Source of the DNA: Candidatus Gastranaerophilales bacterium
Lineage (GTDB): Bacteria > Cyanobacteriota > Vampirovibrionia > Gastranaerophilales > Gastranaerophilaceae
NCBI GenBank assembly: GCA_944323695.1
Contig: CALUTI010000004.1
Location: 147,842-211,841, forward strand
Direction of reading: 5' to 3'
DNA length: 64,000 nucleotides
Position numbers and translations under genes: made by a program. Shown here piece by piece: positions 27,335 to 37,542 of this stretch. The notes under the pieces were generated by a model. It searched no databases. It worked only from the letters and a program-made list of their open reading frames with translations, and was not told the origin of the DNA. Each line of letters begins with the position of its first letter. Positions within the stretch are counted from its first letter, which is position 1.

Positions 27335-29044
27335 ATGTCAACAAGCATAGATTACTTTGACTATATACGAATAAGTATAGCTTCACCGGAAAGGATATTG
27401 AAATGGTCCTACGGGGAAGTAACAAAACCGGAAACAATAAATTACCGTACCTTAAAACCGGAACGCGACGGTCTTTTCTGCGAAAGAATTTTCGGACCGA
27501 CAAAGGACTGGGAATGCTATTGCGGTAAATATAAAAGAGTAAGACATAAAGGTATCATCTGCGAACGCTGCGGTGTAGAAGTTACAGATTCAAAAGTCCG
27601 CCGTCACAGAATGGGACACATTAAACTTGCTGCCCCTGTTTCTCATATCTGGTTCTTAAAAGGTATTCCTTCATACTTAGGTTTACTGTTGGATATGACC
27701 TTGAAAGATTTGGAACAGGTAATTTACTTTAACAATTATGTAGTAATTGAACCTGGAGAAAGCCCGTTTAAGAAATTACAATTGTTAGGCGAAGAAGAAT
27801 ACGAAGATTACATTGCGGAAAACGAAGAAACCGAACTTAAAGTAGGTATCGGTGCAGAAGCAATAAAAGAACTTTTGTCAGAAATTAACATAAAAGAATT
27901 GGCAGAAGAAATCAGAAGCGAACTTGCAGGCAATGTAACTTCAGTTCAAAGAAAAAGCAAACTTATCAAACGTTTAAGATTACTTGATGCATTAATTTCA
28001 TCCGAAACAGATCCGACCTGGATGATTATGGATGTATTGCCCGTAACCCCGCCGGATTTAAGACCGATGGTACAATTGGACGGCGGACGTTTTGCAACAT
28101 CTGACTTAAACGATTTGTACAGACGTGTAATCAACAGAAACAACCGTTTACAAAGACTTTTGGAAATGGGCGCACCTGAAATTATCGTAAGAAACGAAAA
28201 ACGTATGCTTCAGGAAGCTGTTGATGCATTGATAGATAACGGCAGACGCGGAAGAACCGTAGTAGGACCGAATAACCGCGCTCTTAAATCATTATCAAAT
28301 ATTATTGAAGGTAAACAAGGCCGTTTCAGACAGAACTTATTGGGTAAACGTGTTGACTACTCAGGCCGTTCAGTTATCGTTGTAGGTCCGCAGTTGAGCT
28401 TGAATCAGTGCGGCTTGCCGAAGGAAATGGCTATCGAATTGTTTAAACCATTTGTAGTTAATAAACTTATTGAAAGAGGATACGTTCAAAACATCAAATC
28501 AGCTAAAAAGAAAATTGAACGCTCTGAAGCAATAGTTTGGGATATATTGGAAGAAGTAATTGACGGACATCCGGTATTGTTGAACCGTGCACCGACCCTT
28601 CACAGATTAGGTATTCAAGCATTTGAACCGAAACTTGTAGAAGGCCGCGCAATTCAATTGCACCCGCTTGTATGTACGGCATTCAACGCTGACTTCGACG
28701 GCGACCAAATGGCTGTTCACGTTCCGTTGTCAATTGAAGCCCAAACAGAAGCAAGAATGTTAATGCTCGCAACTAACAACATTTTGGCTCCTGCAAACGG
28801 CAAACCGATTATTACACCTTCACAGGATATGGTATTGGGTATGTATTACCTGACTATCTTGAAAAATCCTGAACAAGAACCTAAAGGTTACTTCTACAAC
28901 TTCCAGGATGCAATATCAGCGTTGGAAGTAGGCGTAATCGACTTGCACGACAAAATCGTTGTAAGAAACGAAAAAGGTGAAAGAATGGAAACTACAGTCG
29001 GAAGAATTATTTTTAACGAAACAGTTAAAAACGCTCTGGCTTAA
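27335..29044 (+). CDS. rpoC1: RNA polymerase beta' N-terminal subunit (gamma)
   Basis: The N-terminal half of beta-prime as a separate 569-residue subunit, the arrangement of cyanobacteria and their non-photosynthetic relatives. It holds the zinc-binding domain (CYCGKYKRV...CERCG, about residues 61-80), the lid and rudder region ([34 protein letters not shown]), bridge to [19 protein letters not shown] and the catalytic magnesium loop NADFDGD. It stops ~47 bases before rpoC2, which has its own ribosome binding site. AAAGGAG precedes the ATG. Confidence 0.98.
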   Translation: MSTSIDYFDYIRISIASPERILKWSYGEVTKPETINYRTLKPERDGLFCERIFGPTKDWECYCGKYKRVRHKGIICERCGVEVTDSKVRRHRMGHIKLAAPVSHIWFLKGIPSYLGLLLDMTLKDLEQVIYFNNYVVIEPGESPFKKLQLLGEEEYEDYIAENEETELKVGIGAEAIKELLSEINIKELAEEIRSELAGNVTSVQRKSKLIKRLRLLDALISSETDPTWMIMDVLPVTPPDLRPMVQLDGGRFATSDLNDLYRRVINRNNRLQRLLEMGAPEIIVRNEKRMLQEAVDALIDNGRRGRTVVGPNNRALKSLSNIIEGKQGRFRQNLLGKRVDYSGRSVIVVGPQLSLNQCGLPKEMAIELFKPFVVNKLIERGYVQNIKSAKKKIERSEAIVWDILEEVIDGHPVLLNRAPTLHRLGIQAFEPKLVEGRAIQLHPLVCTAFNADFDGDQMAVHVPLSIEAQTEARMLMLATNNILAPANGKPIITPSQDMVLGMYYLTILKNPEQEPKGYFYNFQDAISALEVGVIDLHDKIVVRNEKGERMETTVGRIIFNETVKNALA

Positions 29045-29091
29045 TATATAATCCAAATGATTGTAATAAAAGAATAAAAAGGGAATATATA

Positions 29092-32000
29092 ATGGAAACA
29101 ACATACATTCATGAAAAAAAGACACCCGAATACATTAACAAACAAATGGATAAAAAAGCATTAAACAATTTGCTTGCCCAAATGTATTTGGAATACGGCG
29201 GAGCAAAGACAGCAGAACTTGCAAACGCCTTGAAAAACCTTGGTTACAAATATGCAACCAAATCAGGTACAACAATTTCAATTGCAGACTTGCAGGTACC
29301 GCCTGCTAAGAAAGCACTTTTGCAGGAAGCAGAAAAAGAGATTGAACAATCAACAAACAGATACCTGAAAGGTGAAATTACAGAAGTAGAAAGATATACA
29401 AAAGTTATCGACACCTGGTCTGAAACAACTGCAAAGTTAACAGAACAGGTAGTAGAAAACTTTGATAAATTAAATCCGGTATATATGATGGCATTCTCCG
29501 GTGCGAGAGGTAACTTATCACAGGTATCACAATTGGTTGGTATGCGTGGTTTGATGGCAGACGCACAGGGTCAAATCATCGACTTGCCGATTAAATCAAA
29601 CTTTAAAGAGGGCTTATCCGTTACTGAATACATCATTTCATCATACGGTGCCCGTAAAGGTTTGGTAGATACAGCGTTAAAAACAGCTGACTCAGGTTAT
29701 TTGACAAGACGTTTGGTAGACGTAGCGCAAGACGTAATCATCCGCGCAGAAGACTGCCATACAACAAAATCAATTAACATGAAACCAATCGTAGACGGCG
29801 ATGCAGTAATTGTACCGTTAATCGACAGATTACTCGGAAGAACAATTGCAGAAGACATCAAAGATACTGACGGAACAGTTCTTGTTCAATCAGGAACAAC
29901 ATTGAACCGTGATGATATCAAAAAGATTGCACACTTGAATTTACAGCATTTAAAAGTACGTTCAGGCTTGACCTGCGGACTTGAATACGGTATTTGCCAA
30001 AAATGCTACGGCTGGGCAATGACAACCCAAAAACTCGTAGATGTAGGTGAAGCAATCGGTATTATCGCAGCACAATCAATCGGTGAACCCGGTACACAGC
30101 TTACAATGAGAACATTCCACACAGGCGGTGTATTCAAAGGTTCAGGTGCTATGAAGCACATTGATGCAAAATCAGCCGGTGAAGTTGTATCAAACGTTAA
30201 AACAAGAGAATTAAGAACACGTCACGGTGATATCGTAAATGTTGCAAACTACGAAGCGGATATCGAAGTTAAAGGTGCTAAAAGAACAGAAAAATACCAC
30301 ATTCCGGCAGGATCAACAGTATTCTTTACAAACGGAATGAAGGTAGAAAAAGGCTTTACACTTGCAACTTATGAACCGACATCTCAAGGTGACGGTTCAC
30401 GTTTGACAGAAAAAGCAACAAAAGATATTAACGCTGACTTGAGCGGTGAAGTTATATACGAAGACTTTGTAGCAGACGAAAAGAAAGACAGACAAGGCAA
30501 CATTTCAAGAACAACAAATAAACAAGGCGTTATCTGGGTTCTTGGAGGCGATGTATATAACCTTCCGGGCGGTTCAAAAGTAATCGTAAAAGACGGTCAG
30601 AAAATCAAAGCCGGCGAAAAATTAGCCGAAACGTTAACTATTTCAGAACACGGCGGCGAAGTTCGCTTTGGTGAAGACTTGGTTATTGAAGATGTAAACT
30701 TTGAAGGCAAAAAGATTAAGAAAATCGTACAGGGTAAAGAAATTACCATTGTAATCGCATCTTTGATGCCTGAAAACGCAACATTTGAACAAACTAAAAA
30801 AGAACAAATCTGGACAGTTAAAAAGACAGGCGAAAAATACATTGTAAAAGCACCTGTTGATACAACTGTTGAAAACGGCATGATTATCGCGGAACTTCTT
30901 GACGAAGAATGCGCTGTAACAAGCTCAGGCGAAATCAGATACGTAGACGTTGAAGTTGATGAAAATCAAATCATTACAAAACCGGGTACTGTTGTATTTA
31001 TTCCGGAAGAAATCCACCAGATTTCAAAAGACAGCACATTGAAAATGGTTGAAAACGGAACTTACGTAACAGCAGGCACCGAAGTTGTAAAAGACGTTTA
31101 CTGCCACATTGACGGTATTGTTGAATTCAAAGAATATAACGATATCATCCACGAAATTACGGTAAGACCCGGAGAAATCCACACACTTTCAAGCGTTTCA
31201 GAATTAAAAGTTGACGAAGGCGAAGTGGTTAAAAAAGGTACCGTAATCGCAGACGGCATCAAAGCAAAAGAAACATCTATCGTTACAATTATGGATTCAT
31301 CTCTGGATGAAATTGAAATTGATGATCTGGATGAAGAACTTGATGCAAGTCTTTCATTGGATGAAGATAACATCTCTAACCAGCCTATCCAGATCTTGGT
31401 AAGACCGGTTCAGGTATTGGACGTTCAACAAAAAGACGTATCAATCAAATTCAACACAACAGACGAATTGATTGATATAGTTCCCGTAACTCAATTACAA
31501 TACAAAGACGGTGCAAGAGTAAGAAACCTTGACGGTTCAACAATTACAAGAACAAGCCTTGTATTACAAATGCAAGGATACCTCTCACACTTGAAAGGTA
31601 TGGTTGAATTGGATGATAAAGGCAACTTGAGAATTGTTGTACTTGAAAACTTAATTGTACGTCGTGAATTTGAAGGCAATTCAAAATTGTTATCAGCACT
31701 TCAAACAGAATTGCTTGTAAAAGACGGTCAAACAATTGAGCCGAAAACACCGATTGCAAAAACACAGGTTCTGGCAATAAATGACGGCGTTGCATCAATT
31801 AATGAAAATAAAACAGATAACAGACGTCTGTTATTAACAAGCCAAAACTACGAAGAAGTAATTAAAATAAAAGCTTCAGCAAGTGTTAAGAAAGGTGATT
31901 TCATCAAGACTGACGCAATAATTTCATCAAGCGGAGAGACTTCACCGGTATCAGGTCAGGTAGTAGCAGTAAACAAAGGTGAAATCACGGTAAGAACAGG

Positions 32001-32946
32001 CAGACCGTACTTGATAAGCCCGGGTACAATGCTCCAGGTAGAATCAGGCGCACTGGTACTCCGTGGTGATATGATTGCAACCTTGGTATTTGAAAGACAA
32101 AAAACAGGCGACATCGTACAAGGTTTGCCGAGGGTTGAAGAACTTCTTGAAGGCCGCAAACCGAAAGACTGCGCTATATTAGCGGAAGAAGACGGCGTTG
32201 CTGAAATCGAAACCGACGAAGATTTGCCGAGATTATATCTGGTAAATGAAAACGGCAGAGTAGAAATCAAATACGCAATTGATGCAAATATTATCGTTCA
32301 CGATAAACAAAAAATCACAAAAGGTCAGCCTTTAACAAGCGGTCCTTTGAACCCGCATGACGTTATCAGACTTTGCGGAGTTGAAGCAGCACAGCAGTAT
32401 TTGGTTGACGAAGTACAACGCGTTTACCGTTCACAAGGTGTAGAAATCGCTGATAAACACATCGAAATTATCGTACGTCAGATGACAAAGAAAGTACGTA
32501 TTATTGATGCCGGCGATACAAACCTATTACCGGGCGAATTAATTGAACTTCAAACATTTGAAGAAGCTAACAAAAAAGCCGAAGAAGAAGGCAAAGTACC
32601 TGCAACTTGCGAATACATGCTGTTAGGTATTACAAAAGCTTCTTTGAATACCGAAAGCTTCATATCAGCAGCATCCTTCCAGGAAACAACAAGAATTCTG
32701 ACGGAAGCTGCAGTTGACGGTAAGAAAGATATGTTAAGAGGCTTGAAAGAAAACGTAATTATCGGCCGCTTAATTCCGGCAGGTACAGGCTTCCACCATC
32801 TTTCAAACGCCAACGAAGAAAAAGAACGCGAAGCACGCAGACGTGCTGTAGCGCAAAGAAATCAGGCAAGAAAACCGTCAGCAATTTTGGAAGAAATTGA
32901 AGGCATGTTCGGCGCTCCTGATTTTTCATTAGACGAAGATGAATAA
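29092..32946 (+). CDS. rpoC2: RNA polymerase beta' C-terminal subunit
   Basis: The C-terminal half of beta-prime, 1284 residues. It contains the secondary-channel and trigger-loop region ([43 protein letters not shown]), the four-cysteine zinc site (CHTTKS, then [14 protein letters not shown]), a long insertion of repeated sandwich-barrel hybrid motifs (about residues 380-1000) typical of cyanobacterial RpoC2, and the C-terminal [29 protein letters not shown] precedes the ATG. A strong terminator follows, so rpoB-rpoC1-rpoC2 is one unit. Confidence 0.98.
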   Translation: METTYIHEKKTPEYINKQMDKKALNNLLAQMYLEYGGAKTAELANALKNLGYKYATKSGTTISIADLQVPPAKKALLQEAEKEIEQSTNRYLKGEITEVERYTKVIDTWSETTAKLTEQVVENFDKLNPVYMMAFSGARGNLSQVSQLVGMRGLMADAQGQIIDLPIKSNFKEGLSVTEYIISSYGARKGLVDTALKTADSGYLTRRLVDVAQDVIIRAEDCHTTKSINMKPIVDGDAVIVPLIDRLLGRTIAEDIKDTDGTVLVQSGTTLNRDDIKKIAHLNLQHLKVRSGLTCGLEYGICQKCYGWAMTTQKLVDVGEAIGIIAAQSIGEPGTQLTMRTFHTGGVFKGSGAMKHIDAKSAGEVVSNVKTRELRTRHGDIVNVANYEADIEVKGAKRTEKYHIPAGSTVFFTNGMKVEKGFTLATYEPTSQGDGSRLTEKATKDINADLSGEVIYEDFVADEKKDRQGNISRTTNKQGVIWVLGGDVYNLPGGSKVIVKDGQKIKAGEKLAETLTISEHGGEVRFGEDLVIEDVNFEGKKIKKIVQGKEITIVIASLMPENATFEQTKKEQIWTVKKTGEKYIVKAPVDTTVENGMIIAELLDEECAVTSSGEIRYVDVEVDENQIITKPGTVVFIPEEIHQISKDSTLKMVENGTYVTAGTEVVKDVYCHIDGIVEFKEYNDIIHEITVRPGEIHTLSSVSELKVDEGEVVKKGTVIADGIKAKETSIVTIMDSSLDEIEIDDLDEELDASLSLDEDNISNQPIQILVRPVQVLDVQQKDVSIKFNTTDELIDIVPVTQLQYKDGARVRNLDGSTITRTSLVLQMQGYLSHLKGMVELDDKGNLRIVVLENLIVRREFEGNSKLLSALQTELLVKDGQTIEPKTPIAKTQVLAINDGVASINENKTDNRRLLLTSQNYEEVIKIKASASVKKGDFIKTDAIISSSGETSPVSGQVVAVNKGEITVRTGRPYLISPGTMLQVESGALVLRGDMIATLVFERQKTGDIVQGLPRVEELLEGRKPKDCAILAEEDGVAEIETDEDLPRLYLVNENGRVEIKYAIDANIIVHDKQKITKGQPLTSGPLNPHDVIRLCGVEAAQQYLVDEVQRVYRSQGVEIADKHIEIIVRQMTKKVRIIDAGDTNLLPGELIELQTFEEANKKAEEEGKVPATCEYMLLGITKASLNTESFISAASFQETTRILTEAAVDGKKDMLRGLKENVIIGRLIPAGTGFHHLSNANEEKEREARRRAVAQRNQARKPSAILEEIEGMFGAPDFSLDEDE

Positions 32947-32973
32947 AAGCTAATATAAGCTTCCTCCTGAAGG

Positions 32974-33006
32974 AAAGGCTCCGGATTTTCCGGAGTCTTT
33001 TTTTTC
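32974..33006 (+). terminator. rpoC2 terminator
   Basis: GGCTCCGGA, three-base loop, TCCGGAGTC followed by an 8-base T-run. Confidence 0.9.
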
Positions 33007-33055
33007 ATTTATTTATATTATATGCAAAAAATAAAAATCCTATATAATATAATTT

Positions 33056-34129
33056 ATGAGAGAAAAAAACATAGACGATTACAGACGTGAATTTTATCAG
33101 GTCTACCATAGGGAAATTCTGCCCAAACTTGAAGTTTTTGAAAGAACGAGAAAATCAAAATTCGGGCAATTATTATTTTATGAAATAACTGTTGCATCGG
33201 TGTTGGCAGTCTTATTGATGTCATCGGGCTACATTCGCGGACTGTATTACGAAATTGCATGCGTACTTCTGGTTCTGGCACTTATAATTATCCCTTATTT
33301 TATGAACAAAAATTTTGTAAAAATGCTAAAAAAAGAATGCATGCACAGCTTAACAAAAGTATTTGGGGAAGTAGAATGGGCAAATGACCAACAGTTTATA
33401 ACAGATACTGAACTGGTAAAAAGCGAATTATTTTCAACATATAACAGAAGAGGCAGCGATGATTCTTTCAAAGGAAAATATAACGGGGTTAACTTTGTAA
33501 TTTCTGAAACAAAACTTGTAAACCAAACAGGCAGCGGTAAAAATCGTCGCAGACGAACAATATTCAAAGGAATCATAATAAATTTTGAATCAAACAAAAC
33601 TATACGTAATAAAACAATTATTACTACAAAATGGGACATGCATACCGCCAGAATGAGCAAGTGGATGTTTTTCAGCTCAATTTTACCCCTATTTGCATAT
33701 ATATACTTATTCCCTGAACTCAAAATCCTGCTTATAGCAGTGGCAGCGCTTGCAATAATTGCGATTTTCATATTCTTTTCAAAAGGAAATGGCGAAGCGC
33801 TGGACGAAGTTAACCTTGAAGATCCTGTATTTGAAAAGAAATTCAATGTGTATTCATCGGATCAGGTGGAATCAAGATACTTAATTACAACAGCATTTAT
33901 GGAAAGATTTAATAACCTGAATACAGCTTTTGGTGCTAAAAAAGCAAAATGTTCTTTTTTTGATAATACAATAATGTTTGCGATTTCAACACACAAAAAC
34001 CTGTTTGAGATAGGGAACTTATTTATGAGGCTGGATGACCCAAACAGAATAACCGAATTTTTTAACGAAATCGCATCAATTCTTATACTTGTTGACTATT
34101 TCAAACTTGATGAACACATAAAATTATAA
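33056..34129 (+). CDS. Membrane protein, DUF3137-like
   Basis: A 357-residue protein with two membrane segments near residues 45-80, a soluble stretch, and a second hydrophobic pair around 205-240. The middle (TIFKGIIINFESNKTIRNKT) and the C-terminal part (VYSSDQVESRYLITTAFMERF, then FDNTIMFAISTHKNLFEIG) resemble proteins with the DUF3137 domain; this is from memory of the family. No Shine-Dalgarno is present; TATAAT ends 7 bases before the ATG, so translation may be from a leaderless mRNA. Function unknown. Confidence 0.78.
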   Translation: MREKNIDDYRREFYQVYHREILPKLEVFERTRKSKFGQLLFYEITVASVLAVLLMSSGYIRGLYYEIACVLLVLALIIIPYFMNKNFVKMLKKECMHSLTKVFGEVEWANDQQFITDTELVKSELFSTYNRRGSDDSFKGKYNGVNFVISETKLVNQTGSGKNRRRRTIFKGIIINFESNKTIRNKTIITTKWDMHTARMSKWMFFSSILPLFAYIYLFPELKILLIAVAALAIIAIFIFFSKGNGEALDEVNLEDPVFEKKFNVYSSDQVESRYLITTAFMERFNNLNTAFGAKKAKCSFFDNTIMFAISTHKNLFEIGNLFMRLDDPNRITEFFNEIASILILVDYFKLDEHIKL

Positions 34130-34222
34130 TTCAGATTACAAAAGAGATTTTTAAACAAAATAGCTGATTTTGCAAAGGTTTAGAGGATTTCTTGCCGTAA
34201 AGAAATAAAGAAAGGAACTTTT

Positions 34223-34384
34223 ATGGCAAGAATAATTGAAGGTGAAAGAAGATTAATCAAAATGAGCGTAGATGATGTAATAAGCATTGTCAGGGAATAC
34301 CAGCAGATATGCAAAAACAGTTGCTGTTATGAACATACGCGTGAACTTTTGGCAAAAGCCGATTTTTACATCCCTGAGGATTAA
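34223..34384 (+). CDS. Small hypothetical protein (53 aa)
   Basis: A short frame starting MARIIEGERRLIKMSVDDVI with a good AAAGGAA site 6 bases before the ATG. It is predicted helical and has a CKNSCCYEH segment with three cysteines, and ends FYIPED. Codon usage looks like neighbouring genes. No family recognised. It lies between the DUF3137-like gene and a repeat element, with no obvious operon partner. Confidence 0.62.
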   Translation: MARIIEGERRLIKMSVDDVISIVREYQQICKNSCCYEHTRELLAKADFYIPED

Positions 34385-34387
34385 CCT

Positions 34388-34921
34388 TCCATAAAAACTA
34401 CTGCCTGAGGCAGGATAATACATTGTCTCTACATAAAAACTATTATAGGTATCTTTTTGTTCACTTTTTCTTTTTGTTGCGATGCAAAAAGAAAAAGTGA
34501 ACCAGCTCACTAAACGTGAGGCCATTTTCTATGGCTCATACTTCGCCAAGAAAAGAAGGCAAAAAGAAAAACACGCGTGTTTACTTGCAATCCTTCGGAT
34601 TGCCCAAGCCCTGACGGGCGCACATCCGTGCCGTTGCAAGCTGGCGCTTGCAATCTTTTACCGCGCCTAAGAACAACGGCGCGGAGCCGGCATAGCCGGC
34701 TTTGACGGGGTAGCAGGGGTGTCCCCTGCTCACTCGTTCATTTCGGTCGCGTGTTTCTCTTTCTTTTGCAAGCGTTTTCTTTCTCTGCTTGTTTGCTCGC
34801 ATTAAACGGGACTGCAACGCCGTCGCCTGCGCGCCGCCGTTTCGCCCTCTGCTCGCAATCCGCTTTGCTTCGCAACAAAGAGAAAGAAAATGCTGATAGG
34901 TACAGATAATAGTTTTTATGG
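34388..34921. repeat. Repeat element copy 2 (non-coding, palindrome-rich)
   Basis: Its right part (34661-34920) matches 23291-23550 without gaps except that the 24-base hairpin CCGCGCC-loop-GGCGCGG is inverted. The left end carries ACATAAAAACTATTAT (34431-34446), the reverse complement of the right end ATAATAGTTTTTATG (34906-34920), giving terminal inverted repeats about 490 bases apart. Just inside the left end is a long hairpin, GTTCACTTTTTCTTTTTG paired with its complement (34459-34502). An outer CATAAAAACTACTGCCTGAGGCA (34391) is the inverse of a stretch beyond copy 1. No transposase is encoded. Confidence 0.78.
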
Positions 34922-35033
34922 AAAATTATTCTTTGGCAGTTAATGAAAAACTACCCCGTGGTATTACCTATCCGGGGTTATTGATATTTTGTTTTTGGTT
35001 TATGCTAAGATAGGAAACATAAGGAGTCAAACT

Positions 35034-35429
35034 ATGAAAAAAAATCTGATAGCAGTTTTGTTAATTTTTGCAGTACCGATTATTGCATATATGGCACTTA
35101 CCAAATCCACTGCGACAACAGCACAAACAACGGATGCCGCAGCCGCAAACAAACCTCAGGTAATAAAATTCACCTCAGCAATGTGTCTTGACTGCCAGAA
35201 AATGAACGAAATTTTCAAGGAAATTTTCCCAAAATATGAAGGCAAAATCATTTTGACTGAAATCCCAGTTCAAGACGGAACCTCATTTACAAACTCTCAA
35301 ATCGAAAAATACAGCGTAACCCTTGTCCCTACAATTATCCTGCTTGATGCAACAGGCAAACAGGTAAAACGTATTGAAGGTGCAATAGAAAAAGCCGAAA
35401 TGGACAACTATCTGAAAGGTCTCGAATAA
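35034..35429 (+). CDS. Membrane-anchored thioredoxin-like protein
   Basis: A 131-residue protein with an N-terminal membrane anchor (MKKNLIAVLLIFAVPIIAYMA), an Ala/Thr-rich linker and a thioredoxin fold facing the periplasm: FTSAMCLDCQKM carries the redox CxxC, and VTLVPTIILLD holds the cis-proline. The ATG at 35034 has AAGGAG 8 bases upstream. Its stop overlaps the start of a CcdA-type gene by one base, so it probably receives electrons from that protein and reduces disulfides outside the membrane. Confidence 0.88.
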   Translation: MKKNLIAVLLIFAVPIIAYMALTKSTATTAQTTDAAAANKPQVIKFTSAMCLDCQKMNEIFKEIFPKYEGKIILTEIPVQDGTSFTNSQIEKYSVTLVPTIILLDATGKQVKRIEGAIEKAEMDNYLKGLE

Positions 35430-36124
35430 TGGATTATGCCGATATATTCACAAATAACACAAGCACGTTGATATTATTTATACTGTCATTTTTCGGAGGT
35501 CTTGTGGCATCTATATCACCGTGTTCATTGGCAATGCTTCCGATAATCATAGGCTATATCGGCGGATATTCTGATGCAAAGCCCTCTCAAACACTCGTGC
35601 AGATGATATTTTTCGTATTTGGTACGGCGATTGTATTTTCAATAATAGGTATAATCTGCGCGATTACGGGAAAAGTCTTTGTATCAAACAGCTACTTTGC
35701 TCTAATCCTTGCATCTCTGCTTCTTGTAATGGGTTTGAAACTGGTCGGATTTCTTGACTTTGACATGCCGGTTTTAATAAAAGAAATGCCGAAAAACAAC
35801 GCCCACAGCAAGTTCACCTACCCGATTCTTCTGGGCGGAGTTTTTGCGCTTGTCGGAACCCCGTGTTCCACCCCGATTTTAGCGGGAATAATGGCATTTG
35901 CGTCACTTTCCGCAAACATTGTTAACGCAATTATAATGCTGTTTTTATTTTCGCTGGGTCAGGGGTTAATTTTAATCATTGCAGGATTTTTAACCTCCCG
36001 ACTCAAAAACTGGCAAAACTTCTACAAAATTTCCGACGTTTTAATGAAAATAAGCGGCGCGTTGCTTATTCTTGCATCATTATATATTTTTTATAAGATT
36101 TTCCACCCGCTTATTGTAAATTAG
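35429..36124 (+). CDS. ccdA: CcdA/DsbD-type thiol-disulfide transporter
   Basis: A 231-residue inner-membrane protein of six helices belonging to the CcdA/DsbD transmembrane family, which carries electrons from cytoplasmic thioredoxin to periplasmic partners. The two membrane cysteines are in [11 protein letters not shown] (helix 1) and [11 protein letters not shown] (helix 4). It overlaps the thioredoxin-like gene (TAATG), forming a two-gene redox relay. Cytochrome c maturation genes are not nearby, so the target could be general envelope disulfide reduction. Confidence 0.9.
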   Translation: MDYADIFTNNTSTLILFILSFFGGLVASISPCSLAMLPIIIGYIGGYSDAKPSQTLVQMIFFVFGTAIVFSIIGIICAITGKVFVSNSYFALILASLLLVMGLKLVGFLDFDMPVLIKEMPKNNAHSKFTYPILLGGVFALVGTPCSTPILAGIMAFASLSANIVNAIIMLFLFSLGQGLILIIAGFLTSRLKNWQNFYKISDVLMKISGALLILASLYIFYKIFHPLIVN

Positions 36125-36164
36125 CCCCCTGTGGTGTACAATGTATGCAAAGGAGTATATTAAG

Positions 36165-36626
36165 ATGAAAACATTTGAAGGGCAATTAACCACAGCAGGG
36201 GAAAAATTTTGTATAATAATTTCAAGATTTAACGATTTTATCGGCTCAAAACTCTTATCAGGCGCAACCGATGAATTAAAACGCCACGGGGTAGCTGACG
36301 AAAACATAGATATAGTAAAAGTTCCGGGAGCATTTGAAATTCCGCTTGCCGCACAAAAATTCGCAAAAACCGGCAAATACAATGCCGTTATAACTTTAGG
36401 TGCCGTAATAAAAGGTTCAACACCTCACTTTGATTACGTAAGCGCAGAAGTTTCAAAAGGTGTTGCGCACGTGGCTTTGGAAACAGGAATTCCGGTAATA
36501 TTCGGAGTATTAACAACAGATAACATAGAACAGGCAATAGAAAGAGCCGGAACAAAAGCCGGCAACAAAGGTGCGGACGCTGCAAAAACCGCAATAGAAA
36601 TGGCAAATCTGGTCAAATTAGTTTAG
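36165..36626 (+). CDS. ribH: 6,7-dimethyl-8-ribityllumazine synthase
   Basis: Penultimate step of riboflavin synthesis, joining 5-amino-6-ribitylaminouracil and 3,4-dihydroxybutanone phosphate. The 153-residue protein has [37 protein letters not shown] (with the catalytic histidine of the family in the following helix region) and [20 protein letters not shown] at 36165 is used with AAAGGAG 10 bases upstream; an in-frame ATG at 36141 lacks a site. Other rib genes are absent here. murQ follows after 16 bases. Confidence 0.95.
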   Translation: MKTFEGQLTTAGEKFCIIISRFNDFIGSKLLSGATDELKRHGVADENIDIVKVPGAFEIPLAAQKFAKTGKYNAVITLGAVIKGSTPHFDYVSAEVSKGVAHVALETGIPVIFGVLTTDNIEQAIERAGTKAGNKGADAAKTAIEMANLVKLV

Positions 36627-36642
36627 TGTTTTAGGGGGTAAA

Positions 36643-37533
36643 ATGAGCGAAGTTATTACAGAGTACAGAAATGAAAATACCAAAGACATTGATCTTTTAT
36701 CAACTGTCGATATGGTAAGAAAAATGAACGAAGAGGACAAGCTTGTTGCGCTTGCTGTTGAGGATGAAACAGAACATATCGCTCAAGCCATTGACTTAAT
36801 CGCAAAACAGTTTTTAAAAGGCGGAAGATTATTCTACTTTGGTGCCGGAACATCCGGCAGATTAGGAATTTTGGACGCCTCAGAATGCCCGCCGACCTTC
36901 AGCGTGCCGTATGATATGGTGCAGGGAAGAATTGCAGGCGGCAAAGAAGCATTTCTATACTCTATAGAAGGCGCGGAAGATAACTTTGATTTAGGCGTTG
37001 AAGATGCAAAAATTTTAACGGACAAAGACGTCTGCGTGGCAATTTCCGCAAGCGGAAACCCGAAATATTTACTGGGTGTTTTGCATCAGGCAGATGAAAT
37101 CGGCGCCAAAACAATTGCCGTAACCTGCAACTCTCAAGGCAGAATTGCAGAAGAAGCAGGACTTGTTATCTGCGTTGAAGTCGGTCCCGAAGTTATTGCA
37201 GGTTCCAGCAGACTTAAAGCCGGCACAGCGCAAAAAATGATTTTGAACATGCTCTCAACAGGTTCAATGATAAAAATCGGCAAAACTTACGAAAACTTTA
37301 TGATTGATTTGAAAGCCGTAAACGAAAAATTAAAAGACAGAGCAATCCGAATTGTAGGTCAAATCGCAGGAGTAAGCCTTGCGGATGCGCTTTCAACACT
37401 TTTAAAATGCGACTGGGAAATTAAAACCGCCATTGTATCGTTAATGATGAAAATCAGCATTGATGAAGCAAGAACTGAGCTTAAAAAGCACGGCGGCGTT
37501 TTAAGAAAAATCATCTATAAAGCAGTGGTATAA
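36643..37533 (+). CDS. murQ: N-acetylmuramic acid 6-phosphate etherase
   Basis: Cleaves the lactyl ether of MurNAc-6-phosphate to give GlcNAc-6-phosphate and lactate, recycling peptidoglycan. The 296-residue SIS-domain protein shows FYFGAGTSGRLGILDASECP (sugar-phosphate binding), GAEDNFDLG with conserved acidic residues, ISASGNPKYLLG and EVGPEVIAGSSRLKAGTAQK. AGGGGG precedes the ATG. It lies between ribH and gpsA in a closely spaced plus-strand run; no PTS or AnmK gene is beside it. Confidence 0.95.
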   Translation: MSEVITEYRNENTKDIDLLSTVDMVRKMNEEDKLVALAVEDETEHIAQAIDLIAKQFLKGGRLFYFGAGTSGRLGILDASECPPTFSVPYDMVQGRIAGGKEAFLYSIEGAEDNFDLGVEDAKILTDKDVCVAISASGNPKYLLGVLHQADEIGAKTIAVTCNSQGRIAEEAGLVICVEVGPEVIAGSSRLKAGTAQKMILNMLSTGSMIKIGKTYENFMIDLKAVNEKLKDRAIRIVGQIAGVSLADALSTLLKCDWEIKTAIVSLMMKISIDEARTELKKHGGVLRKIIYKAVV

Positions 37534-37542
37534 GGAGAAGAT

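Noticed and set aside
34482..34817. Protein-coding frames in the second repeat element
   Set aside because: Same reasoning: palindromic, strand-symmetric open frames without start signals.
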